Assembly (NCBI GenBank): GCA_037074765.1
Contig: JBAMDO010000031.1
Span: forward strand, 248,001-312,000
DNA: 64,000 nt
Source: Mansonella perstans
Lineage: Eukaryota > Nematoda > Chromadorea > Rhabditida > Onchocercidae
Direction: 5' to 3'
Every line of letters starts with the position of its first letter. Position 1 is the stretch's first letter. The translations under genes and the position numbers were made by a program. Positions 1 to 12,400 of this stretch are shown here, piece after piece. The notes beneath the pieces are model-generated. The model was not told the origin of the DNA. It did not search any database and saw only the letters and a program-made list of their open reading frames with translations.

Positions 1-160
1 CCTCGCAGGGTGGATTTATCTGCTCTGCGGGTTGTTTTTTTTGGACCGCGTCCCCGGGGTTATCCGGGAGCGCAATAGTGAGAAGTATCACTACAAGACA
101 TATGAAGGATCCATACGTACGCTTGGTGATTGAAGTGTTTAGATGGCTTAACTGGTGAGA
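1..160. other. GC-richer patch at the left edge, unidentified
   Basis: The first 80 bases are clearly richer in G and C than the rest of the window and hold a CCCCGGGG palindrome near 52-59. No open frame, RNA gene or known element could be recognised. It may be the edge of a repeat or gene lying outside the window. Confidence 0.3.
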
Positions 161-218
161 GATTCTTAGAAAATATTTGATATCAAATGAAGCAGTGAGA
201 ATGTGAGATGCGATTTTC

Positions 219-423
219 TTGAACATCGAATTCGAAAATTCTATTTCTTGGACATCGGATTCAAGGATTCTATTTTTTGAACATCGGATTCAAGAATTCT
301 ATTTCTTGGACATGCGGATTCGAAAATTCTATTTCTTGGACATGCGAATTCGAAAATTCTATTTCTTGGACATCGGATTCAAGAATTCTATTTCTTGGAC
401 ATAGGATTCAAAAATTTTATTAT
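219..423. repeat. 29/30-bp tandem repeat, about seven copies
   Basis: Seven head-to-tail copies of a unit of the form TTGGACATcGGATTCaAgAA followed by TTCTATTTC. Copies are 29 or 30 bp, the 30-bp form carrying an extra G in ACATGCGG. Copies differ by a few substitutions and decay at the right end. Two overlapping frames stay open through the array (repeating NSISWT and FENSISWT words), but this follows from the repeat and I do not call a protein. Confidence 0.85.
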
Positions 424-638
424 TTACAAATATATTTGATTAAAGATCGAAAAGGGATTTTTTTGTCTGCTGACTTTTTTGATTCTCACTTGAAACTTTA
501 AAATCACTTTAAAAACAAGAGACATTCATTTCGATTTTAAATAATTTCGACAATTCAAAATCTGACGAGGTTACACAGCATTAAACACATGACAAACTCA
601 ACAAATACATCACCGCATAAATTATATTAACATCCGGT

Positions 639-2625
639 TCAGTACCAAAATGACTGACGAGATGATGATAGACTAATAGGCCGTGGGTACAGTCCAGCAC
701 CTTTTGTAGGATATGGTGTCGTTTTAGAATTCGAACTTGGCTGCTGCAAATACTGTTGCTGCTGCAAAATTGCTAATAGCTTGTCGGATTTGATTTTTCT
801 GTAAAAGGAACAAATATGAACCTTTCGGCAACATCCTGAGTGAATCGATAATCAAAAACAGTTTAACTAATCATTTTGTGAGTCGTTAAATCATATGTCT
901 AAAATTTCGCTTAAAGAATAAGATGATATATCAAAAACTCTTCATAAGAAGTTAAAAAGATTTTAATAATGCTTACTTTGAGGATATAAAATTACTTAAG
1001 CAATCACAAAGTATAAAAATTGCACAAAGTGAACCTCATATGGGCAAGAGTCTTCTTTTCAATGAATTCTTTTAAGAACTGATCAACTTCTATCTCACTG
1101 CTTAAATATCGATCAGCGATCGCCTGAAATAAAGATCCTGAAGATTGTAACACCATCGGTGCTTATAGTTGGAAATACATTATGTTTATGCACTATCACT
1201 TTCCAATCATTTTTCTGCTCATCAGTTGTTCAAGAAAAAATATTTTACTATCGCTCATAGTTCCTTTTAAAAACATTTAATAAATCGAAATCATCTAACA
1301 ATAATATGAATCTTGGATCTTTCTTGTGTTTTGTTTACAAAATAGCATTTTGAGATTGTAAAGTTATCTACAAAAGTTTCAAGCTGTGAATTGAAACATT
1401 TCAGAATTAAGACTTTCTTGCACACATGAAATGCTCTTGTGCAAAAAAAAATAGTTTGTTTCAAATGAATTAACGATCTGTACATATAAAATTGTCTTAC
1501 TTATATAGTAGAGCAAAAAAATAAAACATGCATTTTTATACTAAATCATAGGCAGCTTCAACTCAACGTCACCGTTAAATTATGAATGAACTATCACTAA
1601 GATTCAAAAGAAGAGCCAATTCCAACGATCCATTCCCATGCCTTTGCACAAATAATTTAGTCTGCATTTTTTATGCCTAGTTATTAAAATTTTACACAAA
1701 TCGCTTAATTTACTTCGCTTTCGTCATCAGCAGATTGTGCAGCAGCTTGTAGCAATGCACTCAATGTGTCCAACGATCTTTCTTCCGATAGCGAATCTGT
1801 AAATAAAAAGTAAATTCATTCTGCATTATTTCTATGATAGTCCTCTCTGATAGGTACCGTAACTATCAAGTGGGATAAAAAAATTGAAAAAATTCACTGT
1901 TTTAAATATGGTATTTCTTAAGCATGTAGCATTGTGGAATGAAGTTCATTACTTCAGCCTGTGTCTTTCTGATCAAATAATAGTTACATGGCTAATAAGA
2001 AATAAGCAACACATGAACACATGAGAGTTAACAATTTTAAAAAAAATTGAAAACTGCTTAGAACCTACTCAGTTTTTCTTTAAGCTCCAATACTTCATCT
2101 TTAACTTTAACGGCTTCTTCATAGGTGTCTCGTAAGCTCCTTTTAGCTTCTTCAATCTTTGGTTCTTGTGACAAATTCCATTCTGCAAGCGATTTATTCT
2201 GCACAAGGCCCATTTCACGTTCCGTAGGTAAAGTTCGGACCTAAAAAATTGGAAGTGGATTAGAGCAAGTGGTTACTGACATCGATTTAAATAAAACTTC
2301 TGAAATAAAATAAAAGCCAAAATATTATAGAAGAAAATTTAAGTTGCATTCTTATAAAATATCATACGCGTCACATCAACCGCAGCAGAAAAAATTAAGT
2401 ATTCATTGTGTTGTACATTAATTTTTCTCAATAAAAGAAAATAAATAAATTTTCAAATAATAGAAAACAAACTTGCGATATATTATCAATAATATCATCA
2501 ATTTTTTTTTCAGCATCATTATTCAACAATTTTCCAATCTCTTCGTAATTCATATTTCTAATTGAAGTCATTGCAGCTGACACGCAGACATCTAGGAGTG
2601 ATTCGTAAGAAACGTCAACCATCAC
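639..2625 (-). CDS. vps37: ESCRT-I subunit VPS37 (Mod(r) domain)
   Basis: ESCRT-I component that helps sort ubiquitinated membrane cargo into multivesicular endosomes. Five exons join in frame on the minus strand: 2625-2473, 2240-2069, 1796-1714, 1123-1035 and 798-639, giving 218 codons before TGA. The protein starts MMVDVSYESLLDVC. The middle part (NKSLAEWNLSQEPKIEEAKR, followed by a coiled-coil DTYEEAVKVKDEVLELKEKL) is the Mod(r)/VPS37 signature. The fourth exon gives EIEVDQFLKEFIEKKTLAHM and the last begins RKIKSDKLLAIL, the conserved VPS37 end. A Q-rich and S/P-rich tail follows. The family assignment rests on these motifs; which vertebrate paralogue (A-D) is closest was not resolved. All splice sites are GT-AG. 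Confidence 0.85.
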
Positions 2626-3479
2626 GTTTCACCTGCAACTTGATGCGAAACATTAACAATTGATCTGTTCAACTTCTGAGATTTTTAGAAGTTGTTGTAT
2701 ATCCTAAATGTCATATTGAATTAATACTTTTGCAGTATTTTCAAGCTAATTATTAAATTTTGTTTATTAGAATTTCTAATTTTTTCAGCAGAATTTTACT
2801 AATTTCATCATTAATTACAGGCAGTTGGATTTGACTATTTCATGTTTATTTTTTGTTAAAACTTCTATTCAAATATTCTGGATATTCTCCAGCTTTGAAA
2901 ATTTCAGCAATTTATGTCAAATATACTAATATACATATCAAAATTAATCAATGACAAGCTATACTTTAACATGCCAGAGCAAAAATATCAAGAAAGCATA
3001 GAAGAGAGATATCGGTTTTCTTATATTCATATATGAAAATGAATTAAAGTCATGAAAACGAAATTTGGTCCAAATTAAACAATATTAAAGAATATTTTGA
3101 AGAATGTAGATTAAAGGTAGAAAGTTGGCTAAGCTTAATGGTTTATTTAAGGTAGAAAACTAACTAAGCTTATAGACTTATTTAAGCTAGAAAGCTAACT
3201 AAGCTTATAGATTTATTTAAGGCAGAAAGTTTTTGAAGAAAAAAGTATTCAAATAAATGCAACAAAAGGAATGAAGCGTAATGAAGTTTTGAACAAAGTT
3301 TCAGAATGAAGTTCCAACAAAACTTTTTAGTTTTACTATTAAACGCAATTGCACTTAGCTGCCTATGCAATAATTATGTCTCAAAGACATTTGAATTTGT
3401 GATTGCTTGGTTTTATCAATTTTGATTTCCAGATTTTTTTTTTTTTTTTTTGGGATTAATATTTTATGTTTTTACAGAG
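2626..3479. other. Intergenic region between divergent vps37 and elp1
   Basis: AT-rich spacer with no convincing coding frame. Near 3114-3232 a short phrase of the form AAGCTTA-tagayTTATTTAAGgtAGAAAG recurs about three times, a decayed tandem repeat. A T-run lies at 3436-3451, shortly before the elp1 start. Promoters for both genes presumably lie here, but no motif stands out. Confidence 0.5.
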
Positions 3480-6400
3480 ATGCGAAATCTCAAAATTCGA
3501 TCAGCTATTGTACGTGATTCATTACTGTCAACTAAAGGTCACGTGTCAACTAAAGGAAGTGAAGGTCACGAAGTTCATCAGAATGAACCTTTTCTCGTAT
3601 CCAGTGGTATGTTTTGAAGTGTAATTTTAAAAAATTAGCAATGGAACTAACTGGCTGGCCCGTTTTGTTCCACCTAATTATAGAGCATTTAAATTGAGAC
3701 GTGTAAACTGTAAACTAGCAGGGCGTCCTAAAAATTTGACTCTTCTAATAAATTTTATTTTTCAAAAATAGCATTTTTTTTAATTTCAGAAATTGAAGCA
3801 GTATGTGTTAGTGCTGAAAACAGGATCTTTTGCGCATGTTGTACTGGAATATATGAACTATTATCCGAAGACTTTGTAAGCTTGCTATATCTATTCCAGC
3901 TTTGTTAGCTATCTACTGTTTACTTTATGTTGTAAAAAAAAAAATGACAAAGATTGAGCTATTCATAATTTTAGTATGCTAAATAAACCAGTATCATGCA
4001 TACTGCTAATAGATGATTTATTTATTTATTTGATTACTGTTAAACACTTAATGTAGGTTCGAAAAGACTGTATCATCAAATCAGGAATGGGATAGGCTTC
4101 CTATCAAATACTGATATGACTCAGAAAGTTGTTGTATTGAGCATATTTCGGAATTATAAGTTTCTTTCAATAACTCAATGCACTGTGATATCTAAAATAG
4201 TTAGAACATGCAGCAATGAAATTATTGAGGGCAAGACCTGGATTGATTAGGAGTTACTGAAATGAAATTATAGTTTTTTTTTAGAAGCTCGTCAAATGGA
4301 CCGAACAGCGTAATGGTGCTAAAATCGTTTCATTTGATCATCTGAATGATGAATATCTCTTATGCGCTGTACTTTCGTCAGGTGTAGTGTTGACTGTGGA
4401 TTACGAGAGTGGAACTGTTGGTTATTTTGACAGTTATTTCTTTTCTTGTCATGTTTATTTAAAAAAAAAAATGATTTATCTTTTTATTATTTTAAATATT
4501 TTGCTTTTAATTCCCGAAAATACAATGGATTTCAACAAATGTACCATGTCGATACGTCATATTTTTGCTGTTTCAATAAAAAATAAGTTTGATCCTTTTA
4601 AATATCGAAGGCTGTTTATTTGACTGTTACTTAGAAAATTAATCGTCATTTAAGGTTGAGCGATGTGACATAGTACCAGTTGAAATCTGCTCCGCAAGAT
4701 GGGCTCCCGACTTTCATGTTTTGTTACTTGCTTCGTCGGAGATGCTGTATTTCGTTACACGTCAGTTTGACATTATGAATGAACAATTGCTGAATTCGTC
4801 AAAGTCTGGTCGAGGTAGTTTCATTGTTGTATTTTTTCCTAAAATTTCAATGTCTTTTGTAATAACTTAAATTGAAAGTTAGTTAGCGATTATAAAATAT
4901 TCAAATTTCAAATAGAAAAAATATTTAACCTTACTTATGGTATGTCCATTTATGCATATGTAAAATAAAATCATATGTTCCATGCATATGTATTTATAAT
5001 ACAATTTATAAGTAGTTATTACTAATAATATTGTTGCCATTATATTTTTATAATGTAATATTACGAGTCGCACGCAGTGATTAATTGTAGAGGAATTGAT
5101 GACAGTTGGATGGGGTTCTAAAGAAACACAGTTTAAAGGCATCGCAGAAAGGAAACAATCCAGGAAGGTATGATTCTCATCAAGGATACATATTATTTGT
5201 TAAATTTCTAACCCAGAGCTGTATTAATTTAAATTGGTAAAATGTAAATTAACAGGAAATTTTAAGGTTGACAATGAGCAGCCTACTACTTTGAGTGAAT
5301 CTGATCAGGGTAGGATATTGATAGCATGGAACGGTGATGCGAACTACGTGGCTATTAGTTATGTAGATAAAGCAACCAATTTCCGGCGATTTTGTGTTTT
5401 CGACCACGAAGGTGAACTTATTAGTCATCTACAACAAGTTAGTAATGTTGAAGAAACGTTGGCTTATAGGTAATTCCCATTTTCAATATTGTGTTGATAT
5501 CTTTTTGTACCTTATTCTATTTTTCTCCAAATTTTTCATATTATAAACTAAATATTTTGATGATTTATTTTACTCTTTTATCGAATATTGTTAGTAGCAG
5601 TGAGTAAGAAATTCGGAACAATAACATATGTGAGTGAATGCAATAGTTGTTTTATAGTTTTTGTTTATTTCCTAGTGATCTGACTTGATGTTTAATAGAT
5701 ATTGATAGTAAAAATGATGTTTGGCAAATGTTTATAATTTTATGTATTCTTTTTAGTTTAGTTATCTACGATTTTTTTCTCTTTAAATTTTATGTGTTAT
5801 ATGTTTATGATACAAGGCAGTTTTTTTATTTAGACCCACAGGAAACCTTATTGCAACAAGTCGGTGTGATGGTGATAATCGTGAAATAATTTTTTATGAA
5901 CGTAATGGACAAAAACGATCGAAATTTGAATGTGGCCCACATCAGGGAACAGTGATTGATTGGATGGGTTGGAACACTGATGGGAATATTTTTTGCATAC
6001 ATTCTAAGAATTTAGCGGGAAATGCTGAAAAAGGTATAACTTTGTATTTAAAAATTGAAGTGTCCAAGGTCCTCAATTTTGTTTATGAACATTTTTGGAT
6101 AAAATTTTTATTCAGTGAGTTTTTGGTGCGTCAGTAATTATGACTGGATGCTCAAATATCGCATATTGGTTAATGATGGATTTTTATTGACATGTTGGCA
6201 GGAAAATAATCCTAATCAGTTTTGTTATGTTACGCGGAATGGTCGTGCTGCTTTTATTGATTTCGATTTCACTTACAGTTTTTGCGACGATATTGTTTTG
6301 TCAATAGCCGGTTGTAAGTTTTTATTTCAAGATTTGTTAATCGGAAATAATGTCATTTTTAAAGCTACAGGTTGGGATAGAGGACGATATGATGAGGATG

Positions 6401-9400
6401 TCACTCATTAATCCATAATTGCTTTTGTTGATGCAATCTTAAATCTTTATTCATTGTGTCAAGTTGAAGCTGTTATTTAGTATTAAAACATGTTTGGATT
6501 CACTTTCCATGCATGGATAGTGGAGATAACTCATAAAACAGGGATTGGAAATGTGTATTTTTTCAACAATTAGTCTTGCATCATAGGTATTCCTGCCAGT
6601 CTTTTACTTATATACAGTGCAATTATAATAAAACAAATAATTGCTTTGCCAAATTTTTTCAGTATGCTTTATGAATTAGTTTTCAGGTAATGTACGTGTA
6701 ACTCATTTAAAAGAAGCACCAATCCCACCACCAATGTCCCATTACGAACTCACTTTTCCGAACACTGTTTGTGAAATTGCACAATGTAATGGTACTGCAG
6801 CTTTTCTACTTGCGGACCACTCACTTCTTGCATGTACGATTATATTTCCAATTTTTGCATGTAATTAACGTCCAGTTTCAACTCATTATAATTATATTTA
6901 GGCTGACGCTGACATCCGATGCTGCACGTAAAATGCATGGTTGGATTTATAAAGCGATTTTGTTATATTTGATTGGTATTAGCAAAATGCGTATTTTTTT
7001 AAAACAATTTACCAAAGTAGAATTTGATGTCGGCACTGTTATAGAATCGTCAGTGGGAAGTAGAAGTTCGATTTAGTTCCCAATCTGCAGTGCCTGGTCT
7101 TATGAATCATTGCTTTTACAGACAAGTTGCGAGAAAGAAAGCTTGAAAAATATGCTGAATACGATACCACCGATTTACCGAAGGACTGCATATGTTACAA
7201 TCTTTGTTTGAATGATTTTGGCCGGCTTTCTGCTATTGTTGCGTCTTCGCGTTGCAGTTTATACAGCTTAAGTTTAAAAAATGTGAATCATGAAGGAAGG
7301 TAATTGTTTCACCAGTAATATGCAAATCTAATATATCAAATCGAAATTTGTGGGGGCATATTCTGTAATAATAGAATAGGTTAACATTTTTGGATTTCCC
7401 ATGATCTTAGTATTATTAAAATATGGTTTTGTATTGAATGCAGTTGGTTTTTTTTTTTAGTCGTTTTATCATTTTATTCAGTGTACAACAGCCACCAAGT
7501 ATTTCTTTCTTACGCTTATTGAAGTTTTTTTTTTTCAAATTTTTCAGACATAGAGATACTGGCTTACCCGTCACGAAGTTTTATGAATATTTTAACTGCA
7601 GACTTTCTAAATACTAACAGTGCATTCCACTTCCGCTTCAATATCTTGTGATTATATTTTGTTCTTTCAGTATGTGTCTGTATTCTACGGAGAAGCCATT
7701 CATATGGCACAGTCAAACCAAGGATGGTTTTGTAGTGCAAGGAATTGATGGAGAATGGTTTTCAATAAAGAAAGAGAAAGATAACGAAATATATCGTTCA
7801 GAAACAGGAAAACTTCCCGGAACAAGATTAGCATTACATTCTTGTCGTTACTCACCGGCTGAAGTATATTACTTTAAAAAATTTATTAAGTATTAGCATA
7901 TGTTTATATTTTTTTCAAATATTTTTGTTTCGTGCTTCTTTGAATCATAACTTAAATCTCTCGTAGTCTTCATTCTCAAGTAATTTATAAGTTGTAAATG
8001 TTGTACTGGTACTGATTTGTATTGTACCTCTTTAGTAACTTTCATGCAACTTTGCGACCGATGTTTAAATTTAATCCAGAAGAAAAATACTTAGTTTTAG
8101 GACATCATTTTTGGTATCAACAGAACAAATGATTTAATTGTAAATGGCCAGTCTCTTTTGAAACATGTTGGGTCATATACAGTGGATGAAAACTATTTGT
8201 TGACTGTAACATTCGTTCCGCATTCGAACTCTTCGAGGTTGCAAATTATTGCACTAAAAGAAATTTTAACAGTTAACAAAGAGATAAGCTGTAAAACTAG
8301 TCGAGCTATTGAGAAAGGTGCAATGTTGATTGGACATGAAGCAGGTGGTACTCGGGTTTGGCTACAAATGCCTCGGGGTCAGAACTTACTTCATTTCATT
8401 TTTATAATCTGTAAGAGAAAAACATTTTTTTCTGTTTATACATTTTTATCATCCACATTTGCTCGAAAACTTTCTGACTAAATTTCTTTTGTTAGAAATA
8501 CTTTTTTTTGCGTTCATTTTGAATATTTCAGGTAATTTGGAAACGATACATTTGAAAAAATTGCTGTTGAATAAATTGAAAGAATTATTAAACGGCTTGC
8601 ATTTCAATGATGCAACTGTTATCATGAAGAAGCATCGTATTGATATGAATCTCTTTTACGATCATAATCCAGAGGTTAGTTATTATGGGAAACCATTAGT
8701 TATGAGCTGAGATATTTTGTTGAAAGCCTTGATCCGTTGTTTATGAATACTATTCGAAATAACTCACGCTTGAATATTGTACTGCCTTATGAAGTTAGAA
8801 GTTGAAGGTTTGTTTATATCATAGTAGAATTTGAAAGTGCTGAGTAGAAATCTTGTACTGTCTTCGTCTATTATGTTTCATGAATTTTGCTTGATTTACT
8901 TTTTATTTTTAGCTTTTCATGAAGCACATCAGTCATTTTGTCGAAGACGTAGGTTCTGCTGAATCACTGAACTTGTTTGTAGCAAGTCTAAATAATGATG
9001 ATGTCACAATGGGTATTTATTCGGAAAATTACAGCAATTGCAACCGCACAGGGCTTGAGCAAAGAGCATCGAAAAACGGCAAAACTAAGGTTGAGATACC
9101 AAATCTTTCTGCTTTTGGAAAAGTTTTAGAAGTAGTGTTTGCTTTTACATATACAAGGTAACATTATTAGATGTGACCTTTTCATCTGCAACGATTATCT
9201 TACTAACTTATCTCACTTGTATTGAACGGAAATTATGCTCAATTAACTGTTAGGATAAATAACTCAAGTATAGAATACAGGTTAATAAAAATGAAATAGT
9301 TCTAACTGCTGCTTACAAATCTAAATGCTTACCTATACTATTTTTAAGGTTGAAAAAATTTGCACTGCCATTCGAGAGTATATTTTGAGTCGGGATGATA

Positions 9401-12400
9401 CTGTTATTTCTGATTTATACACCACTGTTATATCGACATATTTGAAAGAAAAACCTCCGCAGATTGCGAAAGCTCTGGCGGGATTGCGGGAACAATCTTT
9501 AAAATGTAATAAACAAAGCGTTTTTAATACGTTGGCGAGAGGCTTTTTTAAGAAAACTCTTAAAATGATTTAGAAAAACTGATTATCGTAGTTACCACTG
9601 AGATGTATGACGGTTTCTTAAGAAATCTCTCTATTTCTTCTGTTTGCATTGATAGAAAAGAGTTGTCTTGCTTCATTGTTTTGTTATTTTCAAATTCATT
9701 ATTTTATGCAAATTAGAAACTGTTTGAATCTTTTCGTTTCATTTTCATGATATTTCATTCAAGCTGAGATTTCTGGATTCTTCATATATTCATTTTTTTT
9801 CAGTACATGATGGAATGAAATTGGAAAAAAAGTGGATTGATTTTGTATCTTTGCTTTCTCCCGGTGAAAATCTGTTCAATGTAGCATTATCAACTTATGA
9901 TTTAAGTTTAGCACTTGCCGTTGCAGAAAATTCTCAGATGGTAAAGTTTTATATCTAAATCTTGTTATCAAATAAAGCTCTTGTTGCAGATTATAGCGTT
10001 AATAATTACGTTATTTTATTTAAAGTTATTTTTTAATTCGTTGTTACTATGCACCGGTACGTGGAATATATGCCATCACATGTTAGTTCTATCCAGTGTT
10101 TAATTCTATATGTTGACTTTATTCATGAAGTCTATATATATATATATATATATATATACTTTTTATTTTTATTCATAATATTTCATTTTTCAGGATCCAA
10201 AGGAATATTTACCATTGCTAGCAGATTTTCAAGCTTTTTCTCCTACTGCATATCAAAAATCTAAAATCGACATATATTTGGGGATGTTCAAGAGAGCCAT
10301 CCGAAATCTGTCAGAGTTGGACGATCGTTGGAATGAAGCAGTGGAAATTATAAAATGCCAAAATTTATATACAGAAGCTCTGGTAGTGTATCGCGGAAAG
10401 AAAACCTATCTGGCATGTATTCTCCAATTCTATTTTTTTTCTTGTCAGTAGTCGGGATGTCAGCGAAAAGACAGTCGGATAGTTTGCTGAAAGTTCGTAA
10501 CTGTATTTTGGAATAACTTGCTGTCTGCTTTCCTGTCATTTTTAAACTCGAGTAAATTCATAAATCAATTTTGATGCGACCTGAACTATTATTTCGATTT
10601 ATAATTTTGGCTCTTTTACTATAATGATCATCTAATGAGAGATAGCCTAGCTATTTCATGATAATATCATTAATTAATAAGAGAGATATAGTAATAATTA
10701 AATGGTTATTTAGAAAGCGTGCGAGCTATGCGCTAGTAACTTGATGAATAAGCGACGTTTTGAAGAAGCTGCATTATTATTTAAACGCGCAAATAATACA
10801 GCTCAAGCACTGCAATGTTATCAGAGTGCTCAAAACTGGAAAGGAATTATTGAGTGTGGACAAATCATGGATATGGAGAAGAAAGCATTAAACGATTTAC
10901 TACAAAAGATGATTCCACATTTCGAGAGCAAAGGAAAATTTACAGATATTGCTGAAATATTATCATACATTGATGAAAAGGTACGGAAAAACGATTTTTT
11001 AGCATTTTTGCATAATGATCATTATTCTTGTAAAAATTATAATCTGGCAAAGAATAATATAGTTTGCGATGTTTTGAAATTTCGACAAGATTAGAAATGT
11101 AGAAGGAAGAAGGAAATATCATTTTAAAAGTAAGGCTGGAAGTGTCGTGAAAGTTGTGGTGAGTGACGTTGAGAGAACGGGTTGAATTGAATGTTGTACG
11201 GTCTCAATCTCAAACTTGGGTAATTAAACCTTTATTAAAATTATTAACGAACGCGAACATAATTAAAAGCATTAACAAACGCGAACATAGCAAACGCGAA
11301 CGTAATTATTTAATGTTGAAAGAATTGGATACGTGAATGAAGAGACAGATGAGTGCCGTTATGAAGGAACAGTTAAGATGGAAATTTGACAGTCTATATA
11401 TAGTAGTAGAAGGGGGGTCAATGACGTGATAGGACGATCATAAGGTCAAATGATAAAGGATGGAATAATGATGTGATGGAGAGATCATAAGATCCTTATT
11501 ACTTATCTACGGCTTGAATTATTGGATGAAAGATTAGACTACAACAAAAAATAGGGAATTAATCTTAACATCATAAAATTAATTAGATTTATTGACCTAT
11601 TGGAATTTTCGCTTTATGGATTTCGCGACAGGAAGTTCTTTTTTCAGTCCAATAGGGTGCAGATAGTGGAATATTACTGTAAGGCGGACGCTTGGGATTT
11701 TGCCATGAACCATGCTTTCGGAAATGAAGGTAAATTTTTTTCAACATTCCAGAAAAACGATTACTGTATGTGATATTTGGCTTTTATCTGTCTCTTCGTC
11801 TTTCTCTGTATGTATATAGATATAGGCAGGGTAATATGTTTAATGATAACTTTGTGATTCTTTTGCAGAGTTGACAAAAATGGTCGCTAAAGCGGCTTCT
11901 GTTCGTTGCAAACAAATTTTAGAAAGTGTAGAAAATTGGCAGAACTTAATGGAACAATATTGCAGTCGTTTGGAAATAGTACGACAGAATAAAAAGAATT
12001 CGCTGAAAGTAGCTATGGAGCGATTTGAAGGTCAAGATCTGTCAATGTCAGAAGTAGGTCTTTTTGTTTCTTTCAAATTTATTTTGAGAACAATATTGTT
12101 TGATAGAATAGCTCATATTACAGCTGAAATCATTTCGATTTACAGTACTACTATTCATCTTTAACTTTTTTAGTGTATTTTTTAATGAAGTTTAATGTTA
12201 TAATTTAAAAATTCTAGAAAACTCAGATAGTAAATTTTTAAATATAAAATTTTATTTAGGTTTTTAGCGAAGCATCCAGTGCAATGAGTGGTATATCAAA
12301 GATTTCAGCAGCTTCTACAGCTTCAGCTCGTCATCGAAAACATATTGAAAAGTGAGCGATTCTGTTGTTTGAAGCTGAGTAAGAGTTCATACTTCGCGTA

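Noticed and set aside
10940..11122. 60-codon minus-strand ORF just downstream of the SL1 copy
   Set aside because: Tempting as the body of a retroposed mRNA, but it overlaps an elp1 exon on the other strand and shows no family features.
11209..11230. SL RNA gene
   Set aside because: The leader matches, but the base after it is A, with no GT donor or Sm site, and no 5S rRNA gene is near.
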